From: Microbispora siamensis
GTDB taxonomy: Bacteria > Actinomycetota > Actinomycetes > Streptosporangiales > Streptosporangiaceae
Direction of reading: 5' to 3'
Length of the DNA: 64,000 nucleotides
Assembly: GCF_016863095.1 (NCBI RefSeq)
Contig: NZ_BOOF01000028.1
Location: 62,001-126,000 of the forward strand
Under the pieces are notes generated by a model. It was not told the origin of the DNA. It ran no database searches and was given only the letters and a program-made list of their open reading frames with translations. A program made the translations under genes and the position numbers. Shown here piece after piece: positions 15,318-22,738 of the stretch (positions are counted from its first letter, which is position 1; every line of letters begins with the position of its first letter).

Positions 15318-17726
15318 TCAGCAGGTGCTCCATCGCACGGTGGCAGTGCGTTTGCCCTTCGGGCCGTGCAGTTCGAGCGGCGCCGTCACGGGCGAGGGGA
15401 CCCCGCACCAGTAGCGGACGCGCAACGCGCGCACGGTGAGCACGTCGGTGTGCCCGGGCTTGAGCGTTCCACTGGACGGCTCGACCACCAGGCCGGGTGC
15501 CGATATCCGCCATTTCACGGGTTTTCCGGAGGTCGTCGAGAGAGTGATGGTGCCCCTCCCGAACGCGTCGAGTGTGACGACGGACGGCGCCTGCACGCCC
15601 CAGTTCCCCATGAGGAAGGCACCGGGGGATGCGGGAGTGTCCGGGGTGGCGCCCTGTCCGCCGGGCTGCGCGGCACCCCCGGCCGCGGTGCCCTGTTGTC
15701 CGCCAGGCTGCGCACCGCCTCCGGCCGCGGTGCTCTGCCCGCCGGGCTGTGCGGCGCCTCCGGCTGTGGCGCCTCCGGCGGCGGTCGCGGTCACCGTGGC
15801 CTGCGGCGTGCCCGAAGCCGTGCTCGTGGCGCCCTCGCCCGCCGCCGCACCAGCAGCCGCACCACCCGCCACGGTCCCGCCGGTCGCGGTCCCGCCGGTC
15901 GTGGTGCCGCCCACCGCCGCGCCGTCCGTCCGGCCGGCCGCCGAGGGGTTCGCGCCCGTCCCCGTGGGATTGGCGGACGCCTGCGCGACGCTCGCCTCCA
16001 GCGATCCCTTCTGGGATTGGGGGGCGGGAGCGAAGAGGTTGATCCCCGTGACGGTCCCGGCGGCCCCCGCGATGACGACGATGACGATCCGTAACGCGGT
16101 CGCCCGAAGCAGCGTGCCGACCCGGGCCAGGACCTCGATGATCCTGATCTGCGCACCGGCGACCGGCCGGTCGGTGAGTTCGGCCTTTCCGACCGCGTCG
16201 GCGGCATCGGGGACGTGCGCGGGGGCGGGGACCGCCTCGGCGGCGTGCGCCAGGGCCTCCCTGGCCCTGATCTGCGAGAGCAGCGCGTTGTAGAGAGGGG
16301 TGTCCTGCCCCGGTGGCAGTTCGGCGGCCTCTCCGGAGGCCGGGTGCGCCCCCCGCGCCGCCCCGGCCGCGCCCAAGTAGCCGACAGACCCGGCCGACCC
16401 CGCAGACCCAAGCGACCCGGCGGATCCAACGGTCCCAGAGGATCCAGCCGGCCCGGCGGTTCCAAGCGACCCGCGCGACCCAATCGGCCCTGCCGGCCCC
16501 GCTGGCCCGGGCGAGCCCGTCCCCTGCGACCCTGGCGATCGGGTCGTGCCCCGGGACCCGGGTGATCGGCTCGCGCTCGACGGCCCGGGGAACGGGTTGG
16601 GCCGTTGCGTGCCGCGTGACTTCGGCGTCCCGGACGGCCACGGCAGGCTCGGTTGGGTGTCCTCCTGTGAGAAGGCCCGCACCGGGCGCTCCGGCAGTTC
16701 GGGTACGGCATCCGCCGCGGTGCCGGCAGGGCGCGGCGTTTCCGGCTGCGCGGGCGGGAGCAGGCGGCCGGGTCCGGTGTCCTCCCTGGCCTCCGTGGCC
16801 TCCCCGTCCTCCCGGGACGGCGGGCGGAACTCCTCACCGGACACGACCGGAGACAGGCCGGAGTCGGGCGGTGCCGACGGCGGGACGGCCGGAGGCGACG
16901 CGGGAAGCGCCGGTGCGGGGGTGGCAGGAGCGGGCGCGGTGCCCACGGGAGCGGACAGCGGCATGCCGAACGACGAGGGAGGCCGGTGGCCCGTCCGCTC
17001 CGCCTGAGTGCGCCGGGCCCTGTCCAGGGCGTCCAGGAGTCGCTGTCTGGTCTCGGGCGTGAGATCGGCGACCGGGGGGCGGGAGAGGATCTGCGGAACG
17101 GTGTATCGGATGTTGATGGGCCGCTTGCACACCACGCACGTCACGATGTGCCGGAGCAGCGCCGTACGGCCGGCGCCGAAGTCGGCCGCCTCGCCGCGCT
17201 CGTCCGGGAAGACGGCGGCGGCCAGCGGTGCGATCTCGGGGCAGATCGGGCGGCCCCGGGCGAGGCCGTCCAGCCCGCTCACGAGGATCTCCACCACGTC
17301 CTGGGTGCGCGCGATGAGCCTGCCGGCCTCCTTGAGCGGCAGGGCGAGCACGTACACGAGATCCCGCAACGGGAGTTCGTGGCGGTAGAGCAGGAGCAGC
17401 GTCTCCGCGCCCAGAGGATCCGCCAGGCGCCACGCGCGCCGCACCGCGAGGTGGTCGGGCCCGCCGGGACCGGGTCCGGGCAGGAATCCCCGCCCCGGGC
17501 CGGTGGCGACCTCACGGCGCAGCGCGGACAGCAGCCAGGCCCGGTCTGAAACGTTCCCGGGCCGTTCGCGGGCGGCGCACGACTCCAGCGCGGCGATCAC
17601 CGCCGCGAGCATGGGGCCGGACTCGAGGTGGCCCGAGGCGTAGTCGACGAGGTGTGCGCCGTGCTCGTCCACCCATGCCATCCCCCGGCCGGGGTCGAGC
17701 GTCACATCCCCGACGGGCGGGTTCAT
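15318..17726 (-). CDS. Large single-TM protein: sigma-like N-terminal region, disordered linker, TM, BACON-like C-terminal domain
   Basis: The protein has 802 residues. Residues 1-150 are helical and recall an ECF-sigma region 4 layout (LLLLYRHELPLRDLVYVLAL, KEAGRLIARTQDVVEILVSG). Next comes a Cys-containing segment, HIVTCVVCKRPINIRYTVPQ. Residues 240-515 are Pro/Gly/Ala/Ser-rich and disordered. One TM helix follows (ATALRIVIVVIAGAAGTVTG), then an Ala/Gly/Thr-rich stalk (about 580-690) and a C-terminal Ig/BACON-like beta domain (VQAPSVVTLDAFGRGTITLS, KPVKWRISAPGLVVEPSSGT). A cytoplasmic sensor with an extracellular beta domain is inferred. Start: ATG at 17726, or GTG two codons earlier; no strong ribosome site. 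First gene of the operon, 41 nt upstream of the ATPase. Confidence 0.65.
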   Translation of the reverse strand: MNPPVGDVTLDPGRGMAWVDEHGAHLVDYASGHLESGPMLAAVIAALESCAARERPGNVSDRAWLLSALRREVATGPGRGFLPGPGPGGPDHLAVRRAWRLADPLGAETLLLLYRHELPLRDLVYVLALPLKEAGRLIARTQDVVEILVSGLDGLARGRPICPEIAPLAAAVFPDERGEAADFGAGRTALLRHIVTCVVCKRPINIRYTVPQILSRPPVADLTPETRQRLLDALDRARRTQAERTGHRPPSSFGMPLSAPVGTAPAPATPAPALPASPPAVPPSAPPDSGLSPVVSGEEFRPPSREDGEATEAREDTGPGRLLPPAQPETPRPAGTAADAVPELPERPVRAFSQEDTQPSLPWPSGTPKSRGTQRPNPFPGPSSASRSPGSRGTTRSPGSQGTGSPGPAGPAGPIGSRGSLGTAGPAGSSGTVGSAGSLGSAGSAGSVGYLGAAGAARGAHPASGEAAELPPGQDTPLYNALLSQIRAREALAHAAEAVPAPAHVPDAADAVGKAELTDRPVAGAQIRIIEVLARVGTLLRATALRIVIVVIAGAAGTVTGINLFAPAPQSQKGSLEASVAQASANPTGTGANPSAAGRTDGAAVGGTTTGGTATGGTVAGGAAAGAAAGEGATSTASGTPQATVTATAAGGATAGGAAQPGGQSTAAGGGAQPGGQQGTAAGGAAQPGGQGATPDTPASPGAFLMGNWGVQAPSVVTLDAFGRGTITLSTTSGKPVKWRISAPGLVVEPSSGTLKPGHTDVLTVRALRVRYWCGVPSPVTAPLELHGPKGKRTATVRWSTC

Positions 17727-18297
17727 GCGCACCGGGGCAGGGTGAGGATGACGACGGCGTCATGTTCGGCCAGAGCATCACTGCGACTTAGGCTTCGCAC
17801 TTGCCTAACAGGAAATCTTGATGCATACCGATACATAGAACGAGATCTTAGACTGACTGCGTTGTGTTGGGAAGGAAAAGAACCAGAGAAATCGCCAGTT
17901 GAGGATAAGCCGCAAATAACACCGATATGGTCATCCGAAAGGGGCCCAGACGCGGCGCCGTTATCGTCTCCCGACTTGTCTGGAGAAGTCGCGGATCATA
18001 CCCCGCCTCTCCTCTTCGAGAGCCGGATGACCTGGCCTTTCACTCTCTTTCCATGCATCGGACACATCGGCCGCGACAGGGTTTCCGTGCCCGACTTTCG
18101 CCCTTCATCCGATCGCCACATCCGATGTGAATAGCCTTCATATTTCCGGGGAATAACCAGCTTTCCATGCTTTTTCGGCATTACAGGACGCGCACGACCG
18201 GTCTCGGCGTGAAGCAGCCCCCACCGCCCGACGAAACGATCTCGCGATTTACTCGGCAGCCGCAACCATCGGGGCGATCGGCGGCGAAGAGGTACGC
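17727..18297. other. Long AT-richer divergent intergenic region
   Basis: About 570 nt separate the 11-18 kb minus operon from the photolyase. Base composition is much less GC-rich than the neighbours (stretches such as GAAATCTTGATGCATACCG and GAAGGAAAAGAACCAGAGAA). It holds an inverted repeat, TTAGGC-N9-GCCTAA, at 17788-17808, close to the start of the minus operon. No open frame with a ribosome site is convincing here. It probably contains both divergent promoters and may be a remnant of transferred DNA. Confidence 0.5.
17788..17808. promoter_or_regulatory. Inverted repeat TTAGGC-N9-GCCTAA, candidate operator
   Basis: The 21-bp element with perfect 6-bp arms lies 62-82 nt upstream of the first gene of the minus operon, a typical position for a regulator binding site. 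The binding protein is unknown. Confidence 0.35.
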
Positions 18298-19587
18298 GTG
18301 GAGACCGTCGTCGTACTGTTCAACCGGGACCTGCGAATCCATGATCATCCGGCACTGTCCGAGGCGTGCGCCGTGGCCCGGCACGTCGTTCCGATGTTCG
18401 TGTTCGACCCCGCGATCGGGGCCCGGCACCGCCGCGACTTCCTCCACGCGTCCCTCCACGACCTGCGGGCGTCCCTGCGCGCGCTCGGCGGCGACCTCGT
18501 CGTACGGCACGGCGACCCGGTGGCGCACGCCCTACGGGCGGCCGGTGAGGCGGGCGCGTCGGCGATCTGGGCGAGCGAGGACGTCAGCCCGCTGGCCCGG
18601 CGGCGGGAGCGGCGCCTGGCGGAGGAGTGCCGGGCCCACCGGCTGGAGTTCCGCCTCTTCCCCGGGGTGACCGTGGTGCCCCCCGGCGCGCTGCGACCCG
18701 GCGGCGGGAGCCATTACCGGGTCTTCTCGCCGTACTGGCGGGCCTGGTCGGCCACCGCGAGGCGGCCGGTCCTCGGCGCGCCCCACCGCCTGCGCCTGCC
18801 GCCCGGCATCGATCCGGGCGTCCTGACCGAGGCGTCCCCCGAGCCGTACGGGATCGTGCGGGGCGGGGAGAGCGAGGCACGGCGGCGGCTGGAGCGGTGG
18901 GTGGGCGACGGCCTGGCCTCCTACGCGGAGACCCGGGACCGGATGGCGGGGCGTACCTCGATGCTCAGCGCCTATCTCCACTTCGGCTGCCTGTCGCCGT
19001 CGGAGGTGGTCTACCGCGCCTGTGAACGGCCCGGCGGCGAGGAGTACGTCAGGCAGCTGTGCTGGCGCGACTTCCACTACCAGGTCGTCGACGCCTTCCC
19101 GGACATGGGCCGGCGCGACTACCGGCCGAGGGACGTGGAGTGGCGGCGCGACGAGGAGGCGGAGGCCGCCTGGCGGGAGGGCGCGACCGGGATGCCGATC
19201 GTGGACGCGGGCATGCGCCAGCTTCGCGCCGAGGGCTGGATGCACAACCGGGTGCGCCTGGTCACCGGCTCCTACCTGACCAAACGGCTCGGGATCGACT
19301 GGCGGGCCGGGCTTGAGCACTTCGCCGAGTGGCTGCTCGACGGCGACATGCCGAACAACTGCGGCAACTGGCAGTGGGTCGCGGGGACGGGCAACGACAC
19401 CCGGCCCTACCGCACGCTCAACCCGCTGCGGCAGGCCAAAAGGTTCGACCCGGAGGGGGAGTACGTGCGCCGCTACGTCCCCGAGCTCGCGTCGCTGCCC
19501 GACGACCTGATCCACGAGCCGTGGAGGGTACGCGGCGGGGTGCCGGGCTACCCCTCCTCTCCCCTCGGCGGCGAGCTCAGGGCGTGA
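18298..19587 (+). CDS. phrB: Deoxyribodipyrimidine photolyase (class I CPD)
   Basis: The 429-residue flavoprotein has the N-terminal photolyase domain (VVVLFNRDLRIHDHPALSEA) and the FAD-binding C-terminal domain. The signature GWMHNRVRLVTGSYLTKRL lies near residue 315. DGDMPNNCGNWQWVAGTGND follows, including the Trp that stacks on the flavin or substrate. RTSMLSAYLHFGCLSPSEV is the first FAD-contact motif. Length is normal for class I enzymes. It repairs UV-induced cyclobutane dimers in the cytoplasm using blue light. GTG at 18298 is chosen with GAAGAGG just upstream. The gene end overlaps the convergent AraC gene by 40 nt. Confidence 0.92.
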   Translation: METVVVLFNRDLRIHDHPALSEACAVARHVVPMFVFDPAIGARHRRDFLHASLHDLRASLRALGGDLVVRHGDPVAHALRAAGEAGASAIWASEDVSPLARRRERRLAEECRAHRLEFRLFPGVTVVPPGALRPGGGSHYRVFSPYWRAWSATARRPVLGAPHRLRLPPGIDPGVLTEASPEPYGIVRGGESEARRRLERWVGDGLASYAETRDRMAGRTSMLSAYLHFGCLSPSEVVYRACERPGGEEYVRQLCWRDFHYQVVDAFPDMGRRDYRPRDVEWRRDEEAEAAWREGATGMPIVDAGMRQLRAEGWMHNRVRLVTGSYLTKRLGIDWRAGLEHFAEWLLDGDMPNNCGNWQWVAGTGNDTRPYRTLNPLRQAKRFDPEGEYVRRYVPELASLPDDLIHEPWRVRGGVPGYPSSPLGGELRA

Positions 19588-20468
19588 CGGCCGCTGTGCC
19601 CGTCCCGCCACCGGCCAGGCGGCAGGCCGGTCTGACGCTGGAAGAACGTGGTGAAGTTCGCGGGATCGTCGAAGCCCAGCCGCTGCGCGCACCGCGCGAC
19701 GGACAGGTCGGTGTGGGCGAGCAGCCGTTTGGCCTCCAGCAGGATCCGCTGGTCGAGAAACTGTTTGGCGCCCACTCCGGCCGCCGCGCGGGTGGCCCGG
19801 GTGAGGGTGCGGGGCGTGTAACCCAGCGGGCCCGCGTAGTCGGCCACGTGGTGCCAGGTGGCGAACGACTGTTCCACCGCGGCCCGGAACCGGCGGAACA
19901 CCTCGTGCTCGGGGCCGTCGGAGCCCGGCGCGGAGCCCCTCTCGGGGACCACCCGCAGCACGAGCGCGGCGAGCAGGTGGGCGAGGATCGGCGCCGACGC
20001 CGGTTGGGGAGCCGTCAGGGCGGCCGCGTACTCCCTGCCCAGGTGGTCGGCGGCGGCCAGGCAGAGGGGCCAGGCGTCCTCGCCCGCCCGCCAGGTCGCA
20101 GGGGCGAAGACGTCGGCCGCGGCCTGCGCCGCGGGTCCCACCGGGGGAAGGACGCCCTGCTCGAACAGCACGAGGGACCCGTCGACCCGATCGACGTCGG
20201 TCCAGCGGTGCACCACGCCGGGGCGGATCCACACGACGGTGCGTTCACCCAGCGGATGGTCCACGAAGTCCGCCGTGTGCCGGCCGCGCCCGGAGCGGAT
20301 CAGAGCCAGGACGTGAAAGTCGGGACGCTGAGGGCTTGCCCGGCGGCCGTCGGGGTCCATGCGCCGCAGCGTGTCGAAGCCGAGCACCTCGACGCCGAAG
20401 TCCGGTCCCGGCGCCGGGGCGTAGCGGAGCTGCCGCACACCGGGAAGCTGACCGTTTTCCACAAGCAC
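19548..20468 (-). CDS. AraC family transcriptional regulator
   Basis: The 306-residue protein has an N-terminal cupin-like sensing domain (FHVLALIRSGRGRHTADFVD, RTVVWIRPGVVHRWTDVD) and a C-terminal double HTH. The HTH part contains FLDQRILLEAKRLLAHTDLS, then ARCAQRLGFDDPANFTTFFQ and RQTGLPPGRWRDG, the classical AraC signature. GTG at 20468 follows AAAGG with 6-nt spacing; a second in-frame GTG is two codons later. It is divergent from an alpha/beta hydrolase gene 133 nt away, which is its likely target. Inducer unknown. Confidence 0.85.
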   Translation of the reverse strand: MLVENGQLPGVRQLRYAPAPGPDFGVEVLGFDTLRRMDPDGRRASPQRPDFHVLALIRSGRGRHTADFVDHPLGERTVVWIRPGVVHRWTDVDRVDGSLVLFEQGVLPPVGPAAQAAADVFAPATWRAGEDAWPLCLAAADHLGREYAAALTAPQPASAPILAHLLAALVLRVVPERGSAPGSDGPEHEVFRRFRAAVEQSFATWHHVADYAGPLGYTPRTLTRATRAAAGVGAKQFLDQRILLEAKRLLAHTDLSVARCAQRLGFDDPANFTTFFQRQTGLPPGRWRDGHSGRHALSSPPRGEEG

Positions 20469-20601
20469 CGAGCGCCTTTCGACCGGGATCTCACCGGCCC
20501 GCCACCCTAGCGTTTTCTCCGTACCCCGGCACGACAGGGGCACCGGAGGGCGCGACACCCCGCTCACGTAGGCCTGCTTGTGCCATAACTCGGAGGACAC
20601 G

Positions 20602-21411
20602 ATGACGACGACTTTCACAACCCAGAGCGTCCCGGTGGCGGGCGGCACGATCGCGGTGCGCCACCAGGGAGGCGGCGCGCCGACGGCGGTGTTCCTGCCC
20701 TACTGGGGCGGCTTGGCCGCGACCTGGGACGCGGTCGTGGAACGGCTGCCGGGTGAACGCGGCACGGTCCGCTACGACCCGCGCGGGTGGGGCGCGTCAC
20801 GGAGGCTCCCCGGCCCGTACGGCCTCGAGCGGCTCGCCGACGACCTGGCGGCCGTGGTGCGGGAGCTGCGCCTGGAACGATACGTGCTCGTCGGGCACTC
20901 CATGGGCGGCAAGGTCGCCCAACTGGCCGCGGCCCGGCGTCCGGCCGGATTGGCCGGTCTGGTGCTGGTCGCGCCCGCGCCGCCCGAGCCTCCCGCCACC
21001 GTCACACCCGACTACAGGCGATTTCTCGCCGGCGCCTACGACTCGGTGCAGACCGTCGAGCAGGCCCTCGACACCGCCCTGACCGCCACCAGGATCCCGG
21101 ACTCGGTCCGCGAGGCGATCGTGCGCGACAGCCTGGCCGCCGATGACGCCGCGCGCCGGGAGTGGCCCCTCCACGGCATCGCCGCCGACGTCACCGCCGC
21201 CGCGCGGGCGATCGAGGCTCCCGTGCTGGTGCTCGCCGCCGAACACGATCGGGTCGAGCCGCCACAGGTGCTCCGCGACCACCTGCTGCCCCACATCTCC
21301 CACGCGCGGTTGGACGTCGTCGCCGGAAGCGGGCACCTGCTGCCCGTGGAGGCGCCGGACGCGGTCGCCGCCGCGTTGGACCGGTTCATCGCCACCGTCG
21401 CCGAGGGCTGA
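20602..21411 (+). CDS. Alpha/beta-hydrolase
   Basis: The 269-residue protein has a canonical alpha/beta-hydrolase layout. The nucleophile elbow is GHSMGG (Ser near residue 99), the acid is in LVLAAEHDRVEPPQVL, and the catalytic His is in VVAGSGHLLPVEAPDAV. The oxyanion region is AVFLPYWGGLAATWDAVVER. Such enzymes hydrolyse esters, lactones or similar substrates; the specific substrate is not predictable. GGAGG lies 6 nt upstream of the ATG. The divergent AraC gene is its probable regulator. Confidence 0.85.
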   Translation: MTTTFTTQSVPVAGGTIAVRHQGGGAPTAVFLPYWGGLAATWDAVVERLPGERGTVRYDPRGWGASRRLPGPYGLERLADDLAAVVRELRLERYVLVGHSMGGKVAQLAAARRPAGLAGLVLVAPAPPEPPATVTPDYRRFLAGAYDSVQTVEQALDTALTATRIPDSVREAIVRDSLAADDAARREWPLHGIAADVTAAARAIEAPVLVLAAEHDRVEPPQVLRDHLLPHISHARLDVVAGSGHLLPVEAPDAVAAALDRFIATVAEG

Positions 21412-21581
21412 CGATCCCCACTTTCGGGTCGCCCTTCTCGCACGGCGCGGCCGGCCCGGCGAGCCGGACCGCCGAGCGCTCGATGCCCGGCCGCCACATG
21501 CCGATCCGCTCGGCGGCGGGCCGGTAGGCGATCGAGCCGCTAGACGATCGAGCCGTTAGGCGGAGAACAGGACCATCCTGC
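21412..21581. other. Short intergenic region with a 10-bp direct repeat
   Basis: The 170-nt gap between the hydrolase and the convergent TetR gene contains two copies of GATCGAGCCG around 21530-21555. On the minus strand one frame from about 21530 looks codon-like but has no start or ribosome site. No gene is called. Confidence 0.3.
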
Positions 21582-22199
21582 TCATGAGTCTCTTCTCGTC
21601 ATCGCGGCGAGCTGGCCGGCGACCCACTCGCGGTAGTCCTTCGACAGCGGATCGACGCCGACGATCCCCTCGACCATCCGGGGCAGCGCGATGGGCGCGA
21701 AGGCCAGCGCGTAGGCGACGAGCAGGACGAACTCGGCGTCCAGATCACCGGTGATCTCGCCCTCCTCCTGGCGGCGGCGGGTCCGCTCGACGGCCTCGCG
21801 CAGCCGGGCCCGCTGCGCCGCCGCCCATTCGTCGTCGCCCGCGGTGGCCGGGCTGTCCCCCAGCGCCTGCCAGACCACGAGCCGGGACCAGTCCGGGTTG
21901 TCCAGCGTCGCGTCGAGGTGGGCCGCCACGCTCTCGGCGTACGTCGCGCCGGGCGGCGTCACGCTCTGCTGCGCCCGCGCCCACCTGCGCCGCAGTTCCT
22001 CGACGAGCCCCTGCTTACCGCCGAAGTAGTACGAGATGAGCTGCTGGTTGACCCCCGCTCGCGCCGCGATGGCGGCCGTACGGGCTCCGGCGTACCCCTT
22101 CGCGCCGAACTCCTCGACCGCCGCCTCCAGGATCCGCTCGCGGGTCCGTTCCGCCGCCTTCCCCCGCTCCTGAGGTGCGCGCCGCGCTGCTGAAGCCAT
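21582..22199 (-). CDS. TetR family transcriptional regulator
   Basis: The 205-residue protein has an N-terminal HTH (RTRERILEAAVEEFGAKGYA, then TAAIAARAGVNQQLISYYFG) typical of TetR, and a helical ligand-binding domain. It is divergent from the PPOX-type protein gene. Two copies of TCAAG-N2-CTTGA lie in the divergent promoter region between them, so it most probably represses both itself and the PPOX gene. The ligand is unknown. Confidence 0.88.
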   Translation of the reverse strand: MASAARRAPQERGKAAERTRERILEAAVEEFGAKGYAGARTAAIAARAGVNQQLISYYFGGKQGLVEELRRRWARAQQSVTPPGATYAESVAAHLDATLDNPDWSRLVVWQALGDSPATAGDDEWAAAQRARLREAVERTRRRQEEGEITGDLDAEFVLLVAYALAFAPIALPRMVEGIVGVDPLSKDYREWVAGQLAAMTRRDS

Positions 22200-22216
22200 G
22201 CGCGCACCCTAGCCAA

Positions 22217-22254
22217 TCAAGTGCTTGAATGACAAACGTCAATCAAGCACTTGA
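22217..22254. promoter_or_regulatory. Paired operator: two TCAAG-N2-CTTGA palindromes
   Basis: TCAAGTGCTTGA (22217-22228) and its exact reverse complement TCAAGCACTTGA (22243-22254) are 14 nt apart, giving a larger symmetric element. They lie between the divergent TetR start (22199) and the PPOX start (22268). Centre-to-centre spacing is 26 bp. This is the arrangement expected for cooperative binding of two TetR dimers. Confidence 0.7.
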
Positions 22255-22267
22255 TAAGGACGAGCCC

Positions 22268-22675
22268 GTGATCTTCACAGAGCGCGAAATCGAGTACCTC
22301 GACGGTCAGCGGATCGGGCGCCTGGCCACGCTCCACCCGAACGGCACCCTCCAGGTGAGCCCTGTCGGGTTCCGCTACAACCGTGAGCTGGGGACGATCG
22401 ACATCGGCGGGCGCGACATGGCGGCCAGCCGCAAGTTCCGCAACGTGCTGGCCAACGGCAAGGTGGCGTTCGTCGTGGACGACGTCCCGTCCGTCGATCC
22501 CTGGCAGGTGCGGTGCCTGGAGATACGCGGACGCGGCGAGGCGATCGCCGAGCCCGCCGACTCGAACGCCCCACTGGCCGGCCCGATCATCCGCGTCCAT
22601 CCGCAGCGGATCATCAGCTTCGGCGTCGACCCCGGCAACCCCGCCGCCGGCAAGCGCGACGTCCCGGAGGCGTGA
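22268..22675 (+). CDS. PPOX class (F420-dependent type) oxidoreductase
   Basis: The 135-residue split-beta-barrel protein begins VIFTEREIEYLDGQRIGRLA and has the PPOX motifs TLQVSPVGFRY and KVAFVVDDV, with a conserved ending IRVHPQRIISFGVD. GTG at 22268 is preferred over an upstream ATG at 22229. AAGGACGAG lies just in front of it, the length then matches the family, and the ATG would lie inside the operator. Proteins of this group use F420 or FMN for redox of small substrates. It is controlled by the divergent TetR regulator in all likelihood. Confidence 0.8.
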   Translation: MIFTEREIEYLDGQRIGRLATLHPNGTLQVSPVGFRYNRELGTIDIGGRDMAASRKFRNVLANGKVAFVVDDVPSVDPWQVRCLEIRGRGEAIAEPADSNAPLAGPIIRVHPQRIISFGVDPGNPAAGKRDVPEA

Positions 22676-22738
22676 GCGTCTCCCACGCGCCCGGCGTCCT
22701 CGTGGACTCCGCGAGCGGCACCGGGTCGCCACGGGACG

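Noticed and set aside
17996-18265. Minus-strand 89-codon open frame in the AT-rich gap
   Set aside because: No ribosome site, no recognisable family, atypical composition.
21412-21581. Coding-like minus-strand remnant after the hydrolase
   Set aside because: Codon-like stretch of about 40 codons without start, ribosome site or recognisable motif.
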